A stretch of DNA of 64,000 nucleotides, from positions 1,736,001-1,800,000 of the forward strand of contig NZ_RKHQ01000001.1 of NCBI RefSeq assembly GCF_003751805.1, written 5' to 3'. This stretch comes from Salana multivorans (GTDB lineage Bacteria > Actinomycetota > Actinomycetes > Actinomycetales > Beutenbergiaceae). Below, piece after piece: positions 1 through 8,641 of the stretch (its first letter is position 1; the number at the start of each line of letters is the position of its first letter). Below the pieces are notes generated by a model that saw only the letters and a program-made list of their open reading frames with translations, ran no database searches and was not told the DNA's origin. A program made the position numbers and the translations under genes.

Positions 1-19
1 AGCGGTGGTCCTGCGCGGG

Positions 20-2608
20 GGACCATCCCCGCATTCGCGGGGAGCACGACGTCGTCCGGGTCGGCGGCCACGGCGCGGCGGCACCATCCCCGCATTCGCG
101 GGGAGCACGGTCCGCCCCGACGCCCTCACTTCCTCCGCCCCGGACCATCCCCGCATTCGCGGGGAGCGCTCCCCGAGGGACACGCCAGCGAGCAGCTCGC
201 GCGGACCATCCCCGCATTCGCGGGGAGCACCGAGGACGGACGAGCTACGAGCGCGTCCCCGCCGGACCATCCCCGCATTCGCGGGGAGCACACACTTCCA
301 CGCGTCCATGCTGATCGCGGGTGGGGACCATCCCCGCATACGCGGGGAGCACTCCAGGCACCCCGGGCACAGCTCCGGCTCCGGCGGACCATCCCCGCAT
401 ACGCGGGGAGCACGGACGAGAGCTTCCGAGTCCAGGCCATCAGAGCGGACCATCCCCGCATACGCGGGGAGCACACCGGCGAGCAAGTGTCGTTCGACGC
501 GGGCCCGGGACCATCCCCGCATTCGCGGGGAGCACCTCGGCCGCATGCTCGTCAAGGGCGACGATGGCGGACCATCCCCGCATTCGCGGGGAGCACGCTC
601 CGCCCGGGGGGTGACTCGTGAGCCTGCTGGGACCATCCCCGCATTCGCGGGGAGCACCTCGTGATGCCGCGCGAGACGGGTCTGTACCGGGGACCATCCC
701 CGCATTCGCGGGGAGCACGACTGGGCGTCGGCGATGTCGCTGGACGTCGAGGGACCATCCCCGCATTCGCGGGGAGCACGGGACGGACTCGCCCGATCCC
801 ATGAGGACGTCGGGACCATCCCCGCATTCGCGGGGAGCACCCGTGGGTTGGCGACCGGTTCTCGTCCGAGGTGGGACCATCCCCGCATTCGCGGGGAGCA
901 CAGGTAGCTGTCGGCGGTGTCGCCGGTCGCGAGCGGACCATCCCCGCATTCGCGGGGAGCACGACCCTCGACGTGGGCGCGATGCCCGCATGGAGGGACC
1001 ATCCCCGCATTCGCGGGGAGCACCAGATGTCGCCGCGCCGGATCCCCGCCACGCCCGGACCATCCCCGCATTCGCGGGGAGCACACCGCCGGCAACACGA
1101 GCCGCGTCCTCCACCAGGGACCATCCCCGCATTCGCGGGGAGCACGCTTCCGCGACGGCGTTGAGAAGCTTGGTGGTGGGACCATCCCCGCATTCGCGGG
1201 GAGCACTGTCGTAGTGCTTCCAGTGCCTCATCATCGCAGGGACCATCCCCGCATTCGCGGGGAGCACTCGGGGGCGAGCGGGTTCGCCTCCTTCCGCGCC
1301 GGACCATCCCCGCATTCGCGGGGAGCACGACATGTGCACATTCCTGTCGTCGACGGCGCCGGGACCATCCCCGCATTCGCGGGGAGCACAGATGCAGGAC
1401 GTTGCTCGACATGCGTGCAACGGGACCATCCCCGCATTCGCGGGGAGCACTGGGGCAGGAGCGCGGCCTCGCGGGCGACGGCGGGACCATCCCCGCATTC
1501 GCGGGGAGCACTCGGGGTCGGTCGGCGGGGTGTTGGGCCAGGTGGGACCATCCCCGCATTCGCGGGGAGCACCGTGTCCGGATCCGGATGATGTGGGCCG
1601 GCGTCGGACCATCCCCGCATTCGCGGGGAGCACGGCGACGGCCACCGCGAGTGCTGGGGCGAGGCGGGACCATCCCCGCATTCGCGGGGAGCACCGCTTC
1701 GCCCGGCGGATCTCCAGGTCGACGACCGGACCATCCCCGCATTCGCGGGGAGCACGCCCACACGCTTAAGGCGCTCGTCCGGCCAATGGGACCATCCCCG
1801 CATTCGCGGGGAGCACTCCCTTGGCCCACCCCAGCACGTCGTCCCCGACGGACCATCCCCGCATTCGCGGGGAGCACCCGAGCCAGCGGATCTGGTCCGA
1901 CGTCGGGTGCGGACCATCCCCGCATTCGCGGGGAGCACGCCGGTGAGCCCGCGAGAGTCGGTGTAGGTGAGGACCATCCCCGCATTCGCGGGGAGCACAG
2001 CGAGAGCGACTACGTCCAGTTCGATCGGCTGGGACCATCCCCGCATTCGCGGGGAGCACGACAAGACCCCGCCGGCGGCCAAGGCCGAGTTCGGACCATC
2101 CCCGCATTCGCGGGGAGCACCCCGCGGACACGACCCGCGCCGCGAAGCGCGCGGGACCATCCCCGCATTCGCGGGGAGCACATCACCGACGCCGTCAACG
2201 AGTACTCCCAGTTCGGACCATCCCCGCATTCGCGGGGAGCACCGCTGGAGCCAGGTGCGTCGCGGCTTGCCGTTCGGACCATCCCCGCATTCGCGGGGAG
2301 CACTCGACGGTGTCGGGGCCGCCCTGACGGCGCAGCGGACCATCCCCGCATTCGCGGGGAGCACTCCGGAGGGCAGGCGAGCGTCAGCTCGTACAAGGGA
2401 CCATCCCCGCATTCGCGGGGAGCACACGACGCCGTTGCCGAGCGCCTTGAGCGCCTCGGGACCATCCCCGCATTCGCGGGGAGCACGTGAGCGAGAAGTG
2501 CAGGACGCACAGGCGCCGGGGACCATCCCCGCATTCGCGGGGAGCACGCAGGAAGGGGCCCCGTCGTGGACCCGAAGCAGGGACCATCCCCGCATTCGCG
2601 GGGAGCAC
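20..2608 (-). CRISPR. Type I-E CRISPR array, 43 repeats and 42 spacers in view, left end cut by window edge
   Basis: A 28-base repeat recurs every 61 bases from 20 to 2608. On the plus strand it begins GGACCATCCCCGC and ends GCGGGGAGCAC around a 4-base loop, so the CCCCGC/GCGGGG arms form a hairpin. Spacers are 33 bases, except one of 32 at 1939-1970. Read on the minus strand the repeat starts GTGCTCCCCGC and ends GCGGGGATGGTCC, the crRNA orientation of known I-E repeats (E. coli repeats end GGGGATAAACCG). Transcription is therefore inferred to run leftward from the 2609 side. Variant repeats cluster at the left: 82 is C instead of G, 168 is G instead of A, and the repeats at 325, 386 and 447 have A in the loop. 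That fits the left being the old end. Bases 1-19 are part of a further spacer, so the array continues outside the window. No cas gene is in the window. Confidence 0.97.
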
Positions 2609-2695
2609 ACTTGCTGACCAGCGACGATATCGGGTCGGGTGCTCTGCTGGATGCAGTTGTGGGATCGACGACGTCCCGACCCCTCGCTCTGACCG
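2609..2695 (-). promoter_or_regulatory. Probable CRISPR leader
   Basis: These 87 bases separate the last repeat from the stop codon of the GH32 gene and lie on the side from which the array should be transcribed. About 37% is A or T, somewhat richer than the flanking coding DNA. I see no convincing -35/-10 pair on the minus strand, so the array might also be read through from the GH32 gene. The leader assignment rests on repeat orientation and on the old variant repeats lying at the opposite end. Confidence 0.5.
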
Positions 2696-4183
2696 CTACG
2701 CCTCCGCGGGTGCCCGCAGCTCCCACACCTCCGGCGCGCTCCCGCTCTCGCCCCCGACCGCCTCGGCCGTCCGCGCGCGCAGCACCCACGACTCCCCGTC
2801 CCGCGGGTACACCCGACGCGTGTGCGTCGCTGCCTCGTCGAACACCTCGACGATCGAGCCGTCCACCAGCACCGTCATCCCCCCGGCGCTCACCCCAGCC
2901 AGCGCGCAGCGCTCCCCGTCCGACCCCGCAAGCACCAGCTCCCACGCCGCGCCGTCGACCAGCCGGGCACCGAACGCGGGTCCGAGCCCGACGGTTGCCC
3001 ACCCGTCGCCGGCGCGCACCACCTCGACCGCGCTCCCGCGCAGCCCGGCGAGCTCGCGCGCCGGCACCTGCCGTGCGACGCCGTCCACCACGTCGAGCTC
3101 CCGCGGGAACGTCAGCGTCCCGGCCCACCCGCGCGCGGCCACCTCGTCGTCCGTCGTCAGGTTCGTCGCGGGATCGACGACGCCACACCTCCCGGCCGTC
3201 GCCGTTCCACGTGGAACCAGGTCCGCGCCCACCCCGCGGCCCTCCCACGACCAGCCCCAGACCAGGACGCGGTCGATCCCGTCCCGCCGGTCGACCACGA
3301 GCTGCGGAGCGTAGAAGTCGGACCCGAGGTCCAGCGGCGCTCCGGTCCGAGCGACGAACCGGGGCACGCCGGCGTCGTCGACTGCGACGGACCCGACGTA
3401 GGCCGTCACGCCCTGCCGCACCCCGCCCGCCTCGTGGGTGAACCACGACACGACGAGCACCCAGTCCGACCCCACGCGCACGAGCTGGGGGCACTCCCAC
3501 GCGTCGCCGTCGCGCGGCAGCCCGTCGGCCAGGTCCTCCGCGACGGACAGCTCGCCCAGCAGCTCCCACGGGGTGTCGAGCTCGGGCACGCGGTAGACGA
3601 GGACCGCCCCGCCGCGCGGGAGCCGGCCAGCGCCCTGGATCGCGTACCGCTCGCCCGCGATGTCGAGGACGAACGGGTCGCGCACGTCGCGCCAGCCATC
3701 GGGGTGCGGCGCGACCCACGCATCGGGTGCGGCGAACCGCGCGCCCTCCGCGCGACGGGACACCGCGACGCCCGAGTCGCGCGCGTCCGATCGGCACGCC
3801 GTGTAGACGAGCGCCACGTTCTCGACCCGGGCCGGGTCCCCGTCGTCGCCGCGACCGTCGCCGCCCGCGCCACGTCCGTCGCCGCCCGCGCCGCCGGCCC
3901 CACCGACAGCGACAGCCCCGTCCTCGACGACGGCGACGCCGCTCCACGCCCCGGTCGCGTCGATCGAGCCCGGCCGCGGGGCGAGAGCTAGCCCCTCGTC
4001 GCGCCAGGTCAGGAGGTCGGCGGAGCTGGCGTGGCCCCAGTGCACGTCGGCGTGCACGGGCGCGTTCGGGTTCCACTGAAACATGACGTGCCAGCGGCCG
4101 TCCCAGAACCCGATGCCGTTGGGGTCGTTGAGCCAGCCCGACGGCGGGCGGACGTGGAGGCGGGGGGCGAGCGGATCGGTCAC
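2696..4183 (-). CDS. GH32 beta-fructosidase / sucrose(-6-phosphate) hydrolase
   Basis: This is a 495-residue glycoside hydrolase family 32 enzyme, normal in length. It should cleave terminal fructose from sucrose or related oligosaccharides. The family motifs are present: WLNDPNG with nucleophile Asp20, RDP at 168-170, and EC at 230-231 carrying the acid/base Glu. No signal peptide is visible, so the enzyme is probably cytoplasmic and acts on imported sugar. The GTG start at 4183 has a clear GAAGGA ribosome site 7 bases upstream. A Gly/Asp-rich stretch at about 94-116 looks like a lineage-specific surface loop. The gene lies 95 bases downstream of lacI on the same strand, so the two are probably co-transcribed. 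Family assignment is secure; the exact substrate is not. Confidence 0.93.
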   Translation of the reverse strand: MTDPLAPRLHVRPPSGWLNDPNGIGFWDGRWHVMFQWNPNAPVHADVHWGHASSADLLTWRDEGLALAPRPGSIDATGAWSGVAVVEDGAVAVGGAGGAGGDGRGAGGDGRGDDGDPARVENVALVYTACRSDARDSGVAVSRRAEGARFAAPDAWVAPHPDGWRDVRDPFVLDIAGERYAIQGAGRLPRGGAVLVYRVPELDTPWELLGELSVAEDLADGLPRDGDAWECPQLVRVGSDWVLVVSWFTHEAGGVRQGVTAYVGSVAVDDAGVPRFVARTGAPLDLGSDFYAPQLVVDRRDGIDRVLVWGWSWEGRGVGADLVPRGTATAGRCGVVDPATNLTTDDEVAARGWAGTLTFPRELDVVDGVARQVPARELAGLRGSAVEVVRAGDGWATVGLGPAFGARLVDGAAWELVLAGSDGERCALAGVSAGGMTVLVDGSIVEVFDEAATHTRRVYPRDGESWVLRARTAEAVGGESGSAPEVWELRAPAEA

Positions 4184-4278
4184 GGGGGTCCTTCGGCGGG
4201 GGCGGCGGGCATCAGCAGGGTGTCGAGCAGGGAGCCATGCGGCATCAGGCGGAACGGGAGGGCGCGACGACGACCGCG

Positions 4279-5307
4279 TCATCGCGCGGGCGCCGCCGTG
4301 CTTCCGCGCGGGACGAGCCGCGTCGGGGTGAGGCGCGCGCGCTGGTACGGCTCGTCGGCGAGCATCGCCAGCAGCGTCTCGGCCGCGAGCCGCCCCTGCA
4401 GCCGGGCGTCCTGGCGGACGGTCGTGAGGTCGAGCAGCTCGGACATCGGCGCGTCGTCGATCGAGATGACGGACATGTCCCGCGGCACCTCCAGCCCGGC
4501 GCGGCGCAGGACGCGGAGCGCGCCGTACGCGAGGTCGTCGGAGTGGATGAACACGGCGGTCGGCGGCTCCCGCAGGCTGAGCAGGCGCTCCATCCCCTCG
4601 GCCCCGCCCTCGGCGCCCCACGGCACGCGCACGAAGAGGTCCTCCTCCAGCTCGATCCCCGCGGCCTCGAGCGAGCGCGTGTAGGCGAGCGAGCGGAGCT
4701 CGATCGGCCACTCGCTCGCGTTGGGATCGATCGCGTCGATCATGGCGATGCGCCGGTGCCCGAGCCTGAGCAGGTGGTCCATGGCCTGCCGGCCGGCCTC
4801 GGCGTCGTCGATGCTGACGTACGGGTAGTCGGCGGTCTGGCCGCTGGCGGCGACCACGGCGACGTCGAGCAGGTCGAGTCGCTCCTTCTCGTGCGGGCTC
4901 AGCGGCAGCGCGAGGACGAGCAGCCCGTCGACCTTGCGTCGCGCCGGGAGCCGCTCGAAGAAGCTGTGCTGGTCCTCGGGCGTCCGCACGCAGTAGACGA
5001 CGGTGTCGAGGCCGTGGTCGGCGAGGACCGACTCGATCTCCTCGAGCGCCTCCGCGTAGAACGGGCGCGCGATGTGGCGCGTCAGGACCCCGATCCGCCC
5101 GGTCGAGCCGCGGGAGAGGCCCGACGCCTCGGGTGAGACGACGTAGGAGTGGCGCTCCGCCACCGCGCGCACCTTCCGGGTGGTCGCGGCGGAGACCCCG
5201 CGTGCTCCGGACATCGCCCGGGATGCGGTCGCGAGGGAGACGCCGGCCTCGCGTGCGATGTCGGCGAGCGTCACGCCCCGGTCGGCGCGTTCCGGCTTCG
5301 TCGTCAT
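4279..5307 (-). CDS. LacI-family transcriptional regulator of the sugar locus
   Basis: A 342-residue LacI/GalR repressor. The N-terminal helix-turn-helix (VTLADIAREAGVSLATASRA, about 12-31) precedes a periplasmic-binding-protein-like sugar sensor domain. ATG 5307 places the DNA-binding domain at the normal distance from the N terminus. The gene is divergent from the GH13-ABC operon and upstream of GH32 on its own strand. An operator-like palindrome at 5340-5355 sits 33 bases before its start, which suggests autoregulation, and two more copies flank the start of the divergent operon. The inducer is unknown; a sucrose- or raffinose-type sugar or its metabolite is likely from the neighbours. Confidence 0.93.
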   Translation of the reverse strand: MTTKPERADRGVTLADIAREAGVSLATASRAMSGARGVSAATTRKVRAVAERHSYVVSPEASGLSRGSTGRIGVLTRHIARPFYAEALEEIESVLADHGLDTVVYCVRTPEDQHSFFERLPARRKVDGLLVLALPLSPHEKERLDLLDVAVVAASGQTADYPYVSIDDAEAGRQAMDHLLRLGHRRIAMIDAIDPNASEWPIELRSLAYTRSLEAAGIELEEDLFVRVPWGAEGGAEGMERLLSLREPPTAVFIHSDDLAYGALRVLRRAGLEVPRDMSVISIDDAPMSELLDLTTVRQDARLQGRLAAETLLAMLADEPYQRARLTPTRLVPRGSTAAPAR

Positions 5308-5339
5308 GCGGGGATCGTAGCGTCCCGAGCGGTGATCTG

Positions 5340-5355
5340 CCGGAAACGCTTCCGG
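5340..5355. promoter_or_regulatory. LacI-type operator O1, lacI side
   Basis: CCGGAAACGCTTCCGG is a near-perfect palindrome with the central CG typical of LacI-family operators. It shares the core GGAAACGCTTCC with 5458-5477 and 5537-5550. It lies in the lacI leader and could close that promoter. Confidence 0.8.
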
Positions 5356-5417
5356 ATACAACGGCGCTACGCGCAACACGCCGGAACGGGCGCGCCGGCC
5401 CGATCCCGACGAACCCG

Positions 5418-5447
5418 TTGACACCAAGCACGTCAGGATGCACTCTA
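5418..5447 (+). promoter_or_regulatory. Promoter of the GH13-ABC operon
   Basis: TTGACA at 5418-5423 is a perfect -35 hexamer. The -10 is weak: the bases 17-18 positions downstream read CACTCTA (5441-5447). Operator O2 begins 11 bases later, over the expected start of transcription, so a bound repressor would block initiation. Confidence 0.6.
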
Positions 5448-5457
5448 GGCGGGTACG

Positions 5458-5477
5458 GATCGGAAACGCTTCCGATC
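5458..5477. promoter_or_regulatory. LacI-type operator O2
   Basis: GATCGGAAACGCTTCCGATC is palindromic apart from the two central steps and is the most extended of the three operator copies. It lies between the -35/-10 region and the GH13 ribosome site, a classic repressor position. Confidence 0.85.
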
Positions 5478-5503
5478 CCGAGGTCCGACGGAGGAGTTCC
5501 ACA

Positions 5504-7240
5504 GTGGTGTCGACGGTGAGCGGAACGCCCGCGGCTGGAAGCGTTTCCGGGTCCACGCCCGTCGGTTCGACGCCGGCGGACGCGACCTCCCCGGCCCTGT
5601 GGTGGCGCGGCGCCGTCGTCTACGCGGTCTACCCCACGTCCTTCGCGGACGGCGACGGCGACGGCATCGGGGACCTGCGTGGCCTGCGCGAGCGGCTCGA
5701 CCACATCGCCGACCTCGGGGCCGACGCGATCTGGCTCTGCCCGTGGAACCCGTCGCCGATGGCGGACGGCGGCTACGACGTCTCCGACTACTGCGACATC
5801 AACCCCATGCTCGGCACGCTGAACGAGGCGCGTGCGCTCATCGACGACGTGCACGCCCGCGGCATGCGCCTGATCGTCGACCTCGTCGCCAACCACACGA
5901 GCAACCAGCACCCCTGGTTCCAGGCCGCGCTCGCCGCCGGCCGCGGTTCGACCGAGCGCGAGCGCTACCTGTTCCGCGACGGCCGGGGCGAGCTCGGCGA
6001 GCGTCCGCCGAACGGCTGGATCAGCGCGTTCGGCGACTCGGGCTGGACCCGGGTGACCGAGCCGGACGGCTCCCCCGGTCAGTGGTACTTCCACACCTTC
6101 GCACCCGAGCAGCCGGACCTCGACTGGTCCCGCGAGCAGGTCCGCGCCGACTTCGACGACATCATGCGGTTCTGGTTCGACCTCGGCGTCGACGGGCTCC
6201 GCGTCGACGCCGCCCCCGCCATGGCCAAGGAGGCCGGCCTCCCGGACTACGACCTCGCGGCCTACGGCGACCCGTCGGTCTTCCGCTCCTCGGCGTGGGT
6301 CGACAGTCCGCAGTGGGACACCCCCGGCATCCACGACATCATGCGCCGGTTCCGCTCGGTCGCCCGCGAGTACGGCGAGGACCGGATGTTCGTCGCCGAG
6401 GCCGTCGTCAGCTCCTCCGAGCGGCTGGCCGACTACGTCCGTCCCGACGAGCTCAACACCGCGTTCAACTTCCAGTTCCTCAAGGAGCCGTGGGGACCGG
6501 GTCTGCGCGCCGTCATCGACGAGACCCTGCGCCTGCACGCCGAGGTCGGGGCGCCGCCCACCTGGTGCCTGTCCAGCCACGACGAGGTCCGGCTGGCCAC
6601 GCGCCTCGGCCGGCCCGACACGACGGCTGTGCACATGGTCGACCCGGCCACGGCTCCGACCGACCTCGAGCTGGGCCGGCGCCGCGCCCGCGCCGCGCTG
6701 CTGCTCATGCTCGCGCTGCCCGGGAGCTGCTACCTCTACCAGGGCGAGGAGCTGGGCCTGCCGTACGTCGCCGACCTCCCGGTGGAGAGCCTGCGCGACC
6801 CGGTCCACCGCCGCTCCGGCGGCACGATCCGAGGTCGCGACGGCAGCCGCGTCCCGATGCCCTGGTCCGGCGACCGCCCGCCGTTCGGGTTCAGCACGAA
6901 CGACGACACCTGGTTCCCGATGCCGGCCGACTGGGCCGACCTCACGGTCGCGGCCGAGGAGGCCGACCCCGGCTCGACGCTCCACCTCCTCCGCGCGGCC
7001 CTGCGCCTGCGCCGCGCCCAGGGAGCGCCGGAGGCGGCGCTGGCCTGGCGCGCGTCGGACCCGGCGGTGCTCGACTTCGAGCGCCTCGACCGGCACGGCG
7101 CCCCCGTCCGGTGCGTCCTCAACCTCTCCGGCGCGCCCGTGCCGATCGACGACGGCTGGGAGGTGACCCTCTCCAGCATCCAGCTCCTCGCGGCGACGCT
7201 GCCGCACGACGCGACGGCGTGGCTTCGACGGGTCCGGTGA
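5504..7240 (+). CDS. GH13 alpha-glucosidase-type enzyme
   Basis: A 578-residue alpha-amylase-family enzyme. Region I is DLVANH (126-131), region II GLRVDA with nucleophile Asp235, region III carries acid/base Glu299, and region IV reads SSHD (357-360) instead of the usual NHD form. The layout fits the oligo-1,6-glucosidase/alpha-glucosidase branch rather than a secreted amylase, and no signal peptide is seen. GTG 5504 is chosen because GGAGGAG ends 7 bases upstream; an in-frame ATG at 5438 lies upstream of operator O2 and lacks a ribosome site. A third operator lies inside codons 12-16. It is the first gene of the operon and should process the sugar imported by the following ABC transporter. 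Whether it cuts sucrose, isomaltose-type or other alpha-glucosides is open. Confidence 0.9.
   Translation: MVSTVSGTPAAGSVSGSTPVGSTPADATSPALWWRGAVVYAVYPTSFADGDGDGIGDLRGLRERLDHIADLGADAIWLCPWNPSPMADGGYDVSDYCDINPMLGTLNEARALIDDVHARGMRLIVDLVANHTSNQHPWFQAALAAGRGSTERERYLFRDGRGELGERPPNGWISAFGDSGWTRVTEPDGSPGQWYFHTFAPEQPDLDWSREQVRADFDDIMRFWFDLGVDGLRVDAAPAMAKEAGLPDYDLAAYGDPSVFRSSAWVDSPQWDTPGIHDIMRRFRSVAREYGEDRMFVAEAVVSSSERLADYVRPDELNTAFNFQFLKEPWGPGLRAVIDETLRLHAEVGAPPTWCLSSHDEVRLATRLGRPDTTAVHMVDPATAPTDLELGRRRARAALLLMLALPGSCYLYQGEELGLPYVADLPVESLRDPVHRRSGGTIRGRDGSRVPMPWSGDRPPFGFSTNDDTWFPMPADWADLTVAAEEADPGSTLHLLRAALRLRRAQGAPEAALAWRASDPAVLDFERLDRHGAPVRCVLNLSGAPVPIDDGWEVTLSSIQLLAATLPHDATAWLRRVR
5537..5550. promoter_or_regulatory. 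LacI-type operator O3, inside the GH13 coding start
   Basis: GGAAGCGTTTCCGG is the reverse complement of the core shared by O1 and O2. It lies 33 bases inside the GH13 reading frame. The O2-O3 spacing is about 76 bases centre to centre, compatible with loop formation or roadblock repression. Confidence 0.75.
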
Positions 7241-7294
7241 CCCGCGAGGCGGCGGACCCACCCTGTAACACTCCTGCTCAAGGAAGAGACACCC

Positions 7295-8641
7295 ATGCGT
7301 ACTTCCCGTATCACTCGGCTGGGTCTCGGCGGCGTGCTCGCCGGGGTCCTGGCTCTCACCGCCTGCGCGCCGACCGGCTCGGGCGGCGGCACCGGCTCCT
7401 CGGGGGCCGGCGACGGCGATGCCCCCGAGGTCTCGACGGAGCTCGGCGACGAGCCGGTCGAGCTCGTCCTCTACGACGGCGCCGGCCTCAAGACGATCGA
7501 CGACGCCCTGATCGCCGCGTTCCAGGACAAGTTCCCGAACGTCACGATCACGACCCGGTTCGACCCGGACAACGTCCAGGCCCAGAACGCCCCGCGCGTG
7601 CTCTCCTCGGAGGACCCGCCGGACCTCGCCCGGATCAACTCGCTCGGGTCGACGGCCCACAACGGGCTGCTCACCAACCTCGACCCGTGGGCCGAGGCGT
7701 ACGGCTGGACCGACCTCCCGTCGGGCCAGCTCGCCATGTACACGGTCGACGAGGACGGCGTGCGCGGCACCGGCTCCCAGTTCTCGCTCGCCAGCGGGTT
7801 CGTGACGACCGGCCTCTACGTCAACACGGACCTCATGGCCCAGCTCGGCATCGACGCCCCGCCGACGACGGTCGCCGAGTGGGAGGAGCAGCTCGCGACG
7901 GCCAAGGCCGCCGGCGTCACCGGCATCATGGCCGGCAACGCGACCGGCGGTGGTCTCACGACGCTGCAGTTCCTGCTCAACGGGCGCGTCGGGGCCGACG
8001 CGATCAACCAGTGGGTCTACAACGCGCCCGACGCGACGATCGCGACCCCCGAGGGCGACGAGGCCGTCGCGACGCTCGACGAGTGGATCAGGGCCGGCTA
8101 CTTCAACGACGACGCGAACGGGACGGACGCCGCCGGCGCCCTCGCCAGGTTCGCGTCCGGCGACGGGCTGTTCTTCGCCTCCGGCAACTGGGACGCGTCC
8201 GGCATCGCCGGCCAGATGGACGACGTGACGTTCGCGGCGCCGCCGGCGCTCACCGAGGGACAGTTCCTCGCGATGTCCGACCCGGTCTCCAACTTCGGCA
8301 TCCCCGCGAAGGCCAAGGCGGAGAACAAGAACGCCGCCGCCGCGTTCCTCAACTTCCTGCTGAGCGACGAGGCGCGTCAGATCCTCGTCGACAACGGCTT
8401 CGCGCCGAGCGGCGAGGGTGCGGCGCCGACGACCGAGCCCGGCTCGCTCAACGAGGCCGTCCAGGCGTCGTTCGTCGCGCTGGTCGAGGCCGACGGCCAG
8501 GTCCAGTTCATCCAGAACGCGACCCCCGGGATCACGCAGACGCAGAACCAGGAGATCCAGAACCTGTTCGGCGGCAAGAGCTCCCCGACCGACGTCCTTC
8601 CGGCGATCCAGAAGGCGTACGAGGAAGAGCTCGGTCGGTGA
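7295..8641 (+). CDS. Sugar ABC transporter substrate-binding lipoprotein
   Basis: A 448-residue extracellular solute-binding protein of the carbohydrate ABC family (SBP family 1). The N terminus is a lipoprotein signal: positive start, hydrophobic stretch and lipobox LTAC, so Cys is lipidated and the protein is tethered outside the membrane. A Gly/Ser-rich linker follows. AAGGAAG sits 8 bases before ATG 7295. It is the second gene of the LacI-controlled operon and its stop overlaps the first permease start by four bases. It captures the oligosaccharide that the two permeases move; the ligand is probably the substrate of the flanking GH13, GH32 and GH-D enzymes. Confidence 0.93.
   Translation: MRTSRITRLGLGGVLAGVLALTACAPTGSGGGTGSSGAGDGDAPEVSTELGDEPVELVLYDGAGLKTIDDALIAAFQDKFPNVTITTRFDPDNVQAQNAPRVLSSEDPPDLARINSLGSTAHNGLLTNLDPWAEAYGWTDLPSGQLAMYTVDEDGVRGTGSQFSLASGFVTTGLYVNTDLMAQLGIDAPPTTVAEWEEQLATAKAAGVTGIMAGNATGGGLTTLQFLLNGRVGADAINQWVYNAPDATIATPEGDEAVATLDEWIRAGYFNDDANGTDAAGALARFASGDGLFFASGNWDASGIAGQMDDVTFAAPPALTEGQFLAMSDPVSNFGIPAKAKAENKNAAAAFLNFLLSDEARQILVDNGFAPSGEGAAPTTEPGSLNEAVQASFVALVEADGQVQFIQNATPGITQTQNQEIQNLFGGKSSPTDVLPAIQKAYEEELGR

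Noticed and set aside
20-2608. Self-targeting spacers matching genes of this window
   Set aside because: No obvious match was seen by eye. A systematic alignment was not possible here, so this is neither shown nor excluded.
5-2617. Long open frames on both strands through 1-2617 encoding repeated SPHSRGA, DHPRIRGEH, CSPRMRGWS and VLPANAGMV peptides
   Set aside because: They are translations of the CRISPR repeat in its three frames; the 61-base period has no stop codons. They are not proteins.
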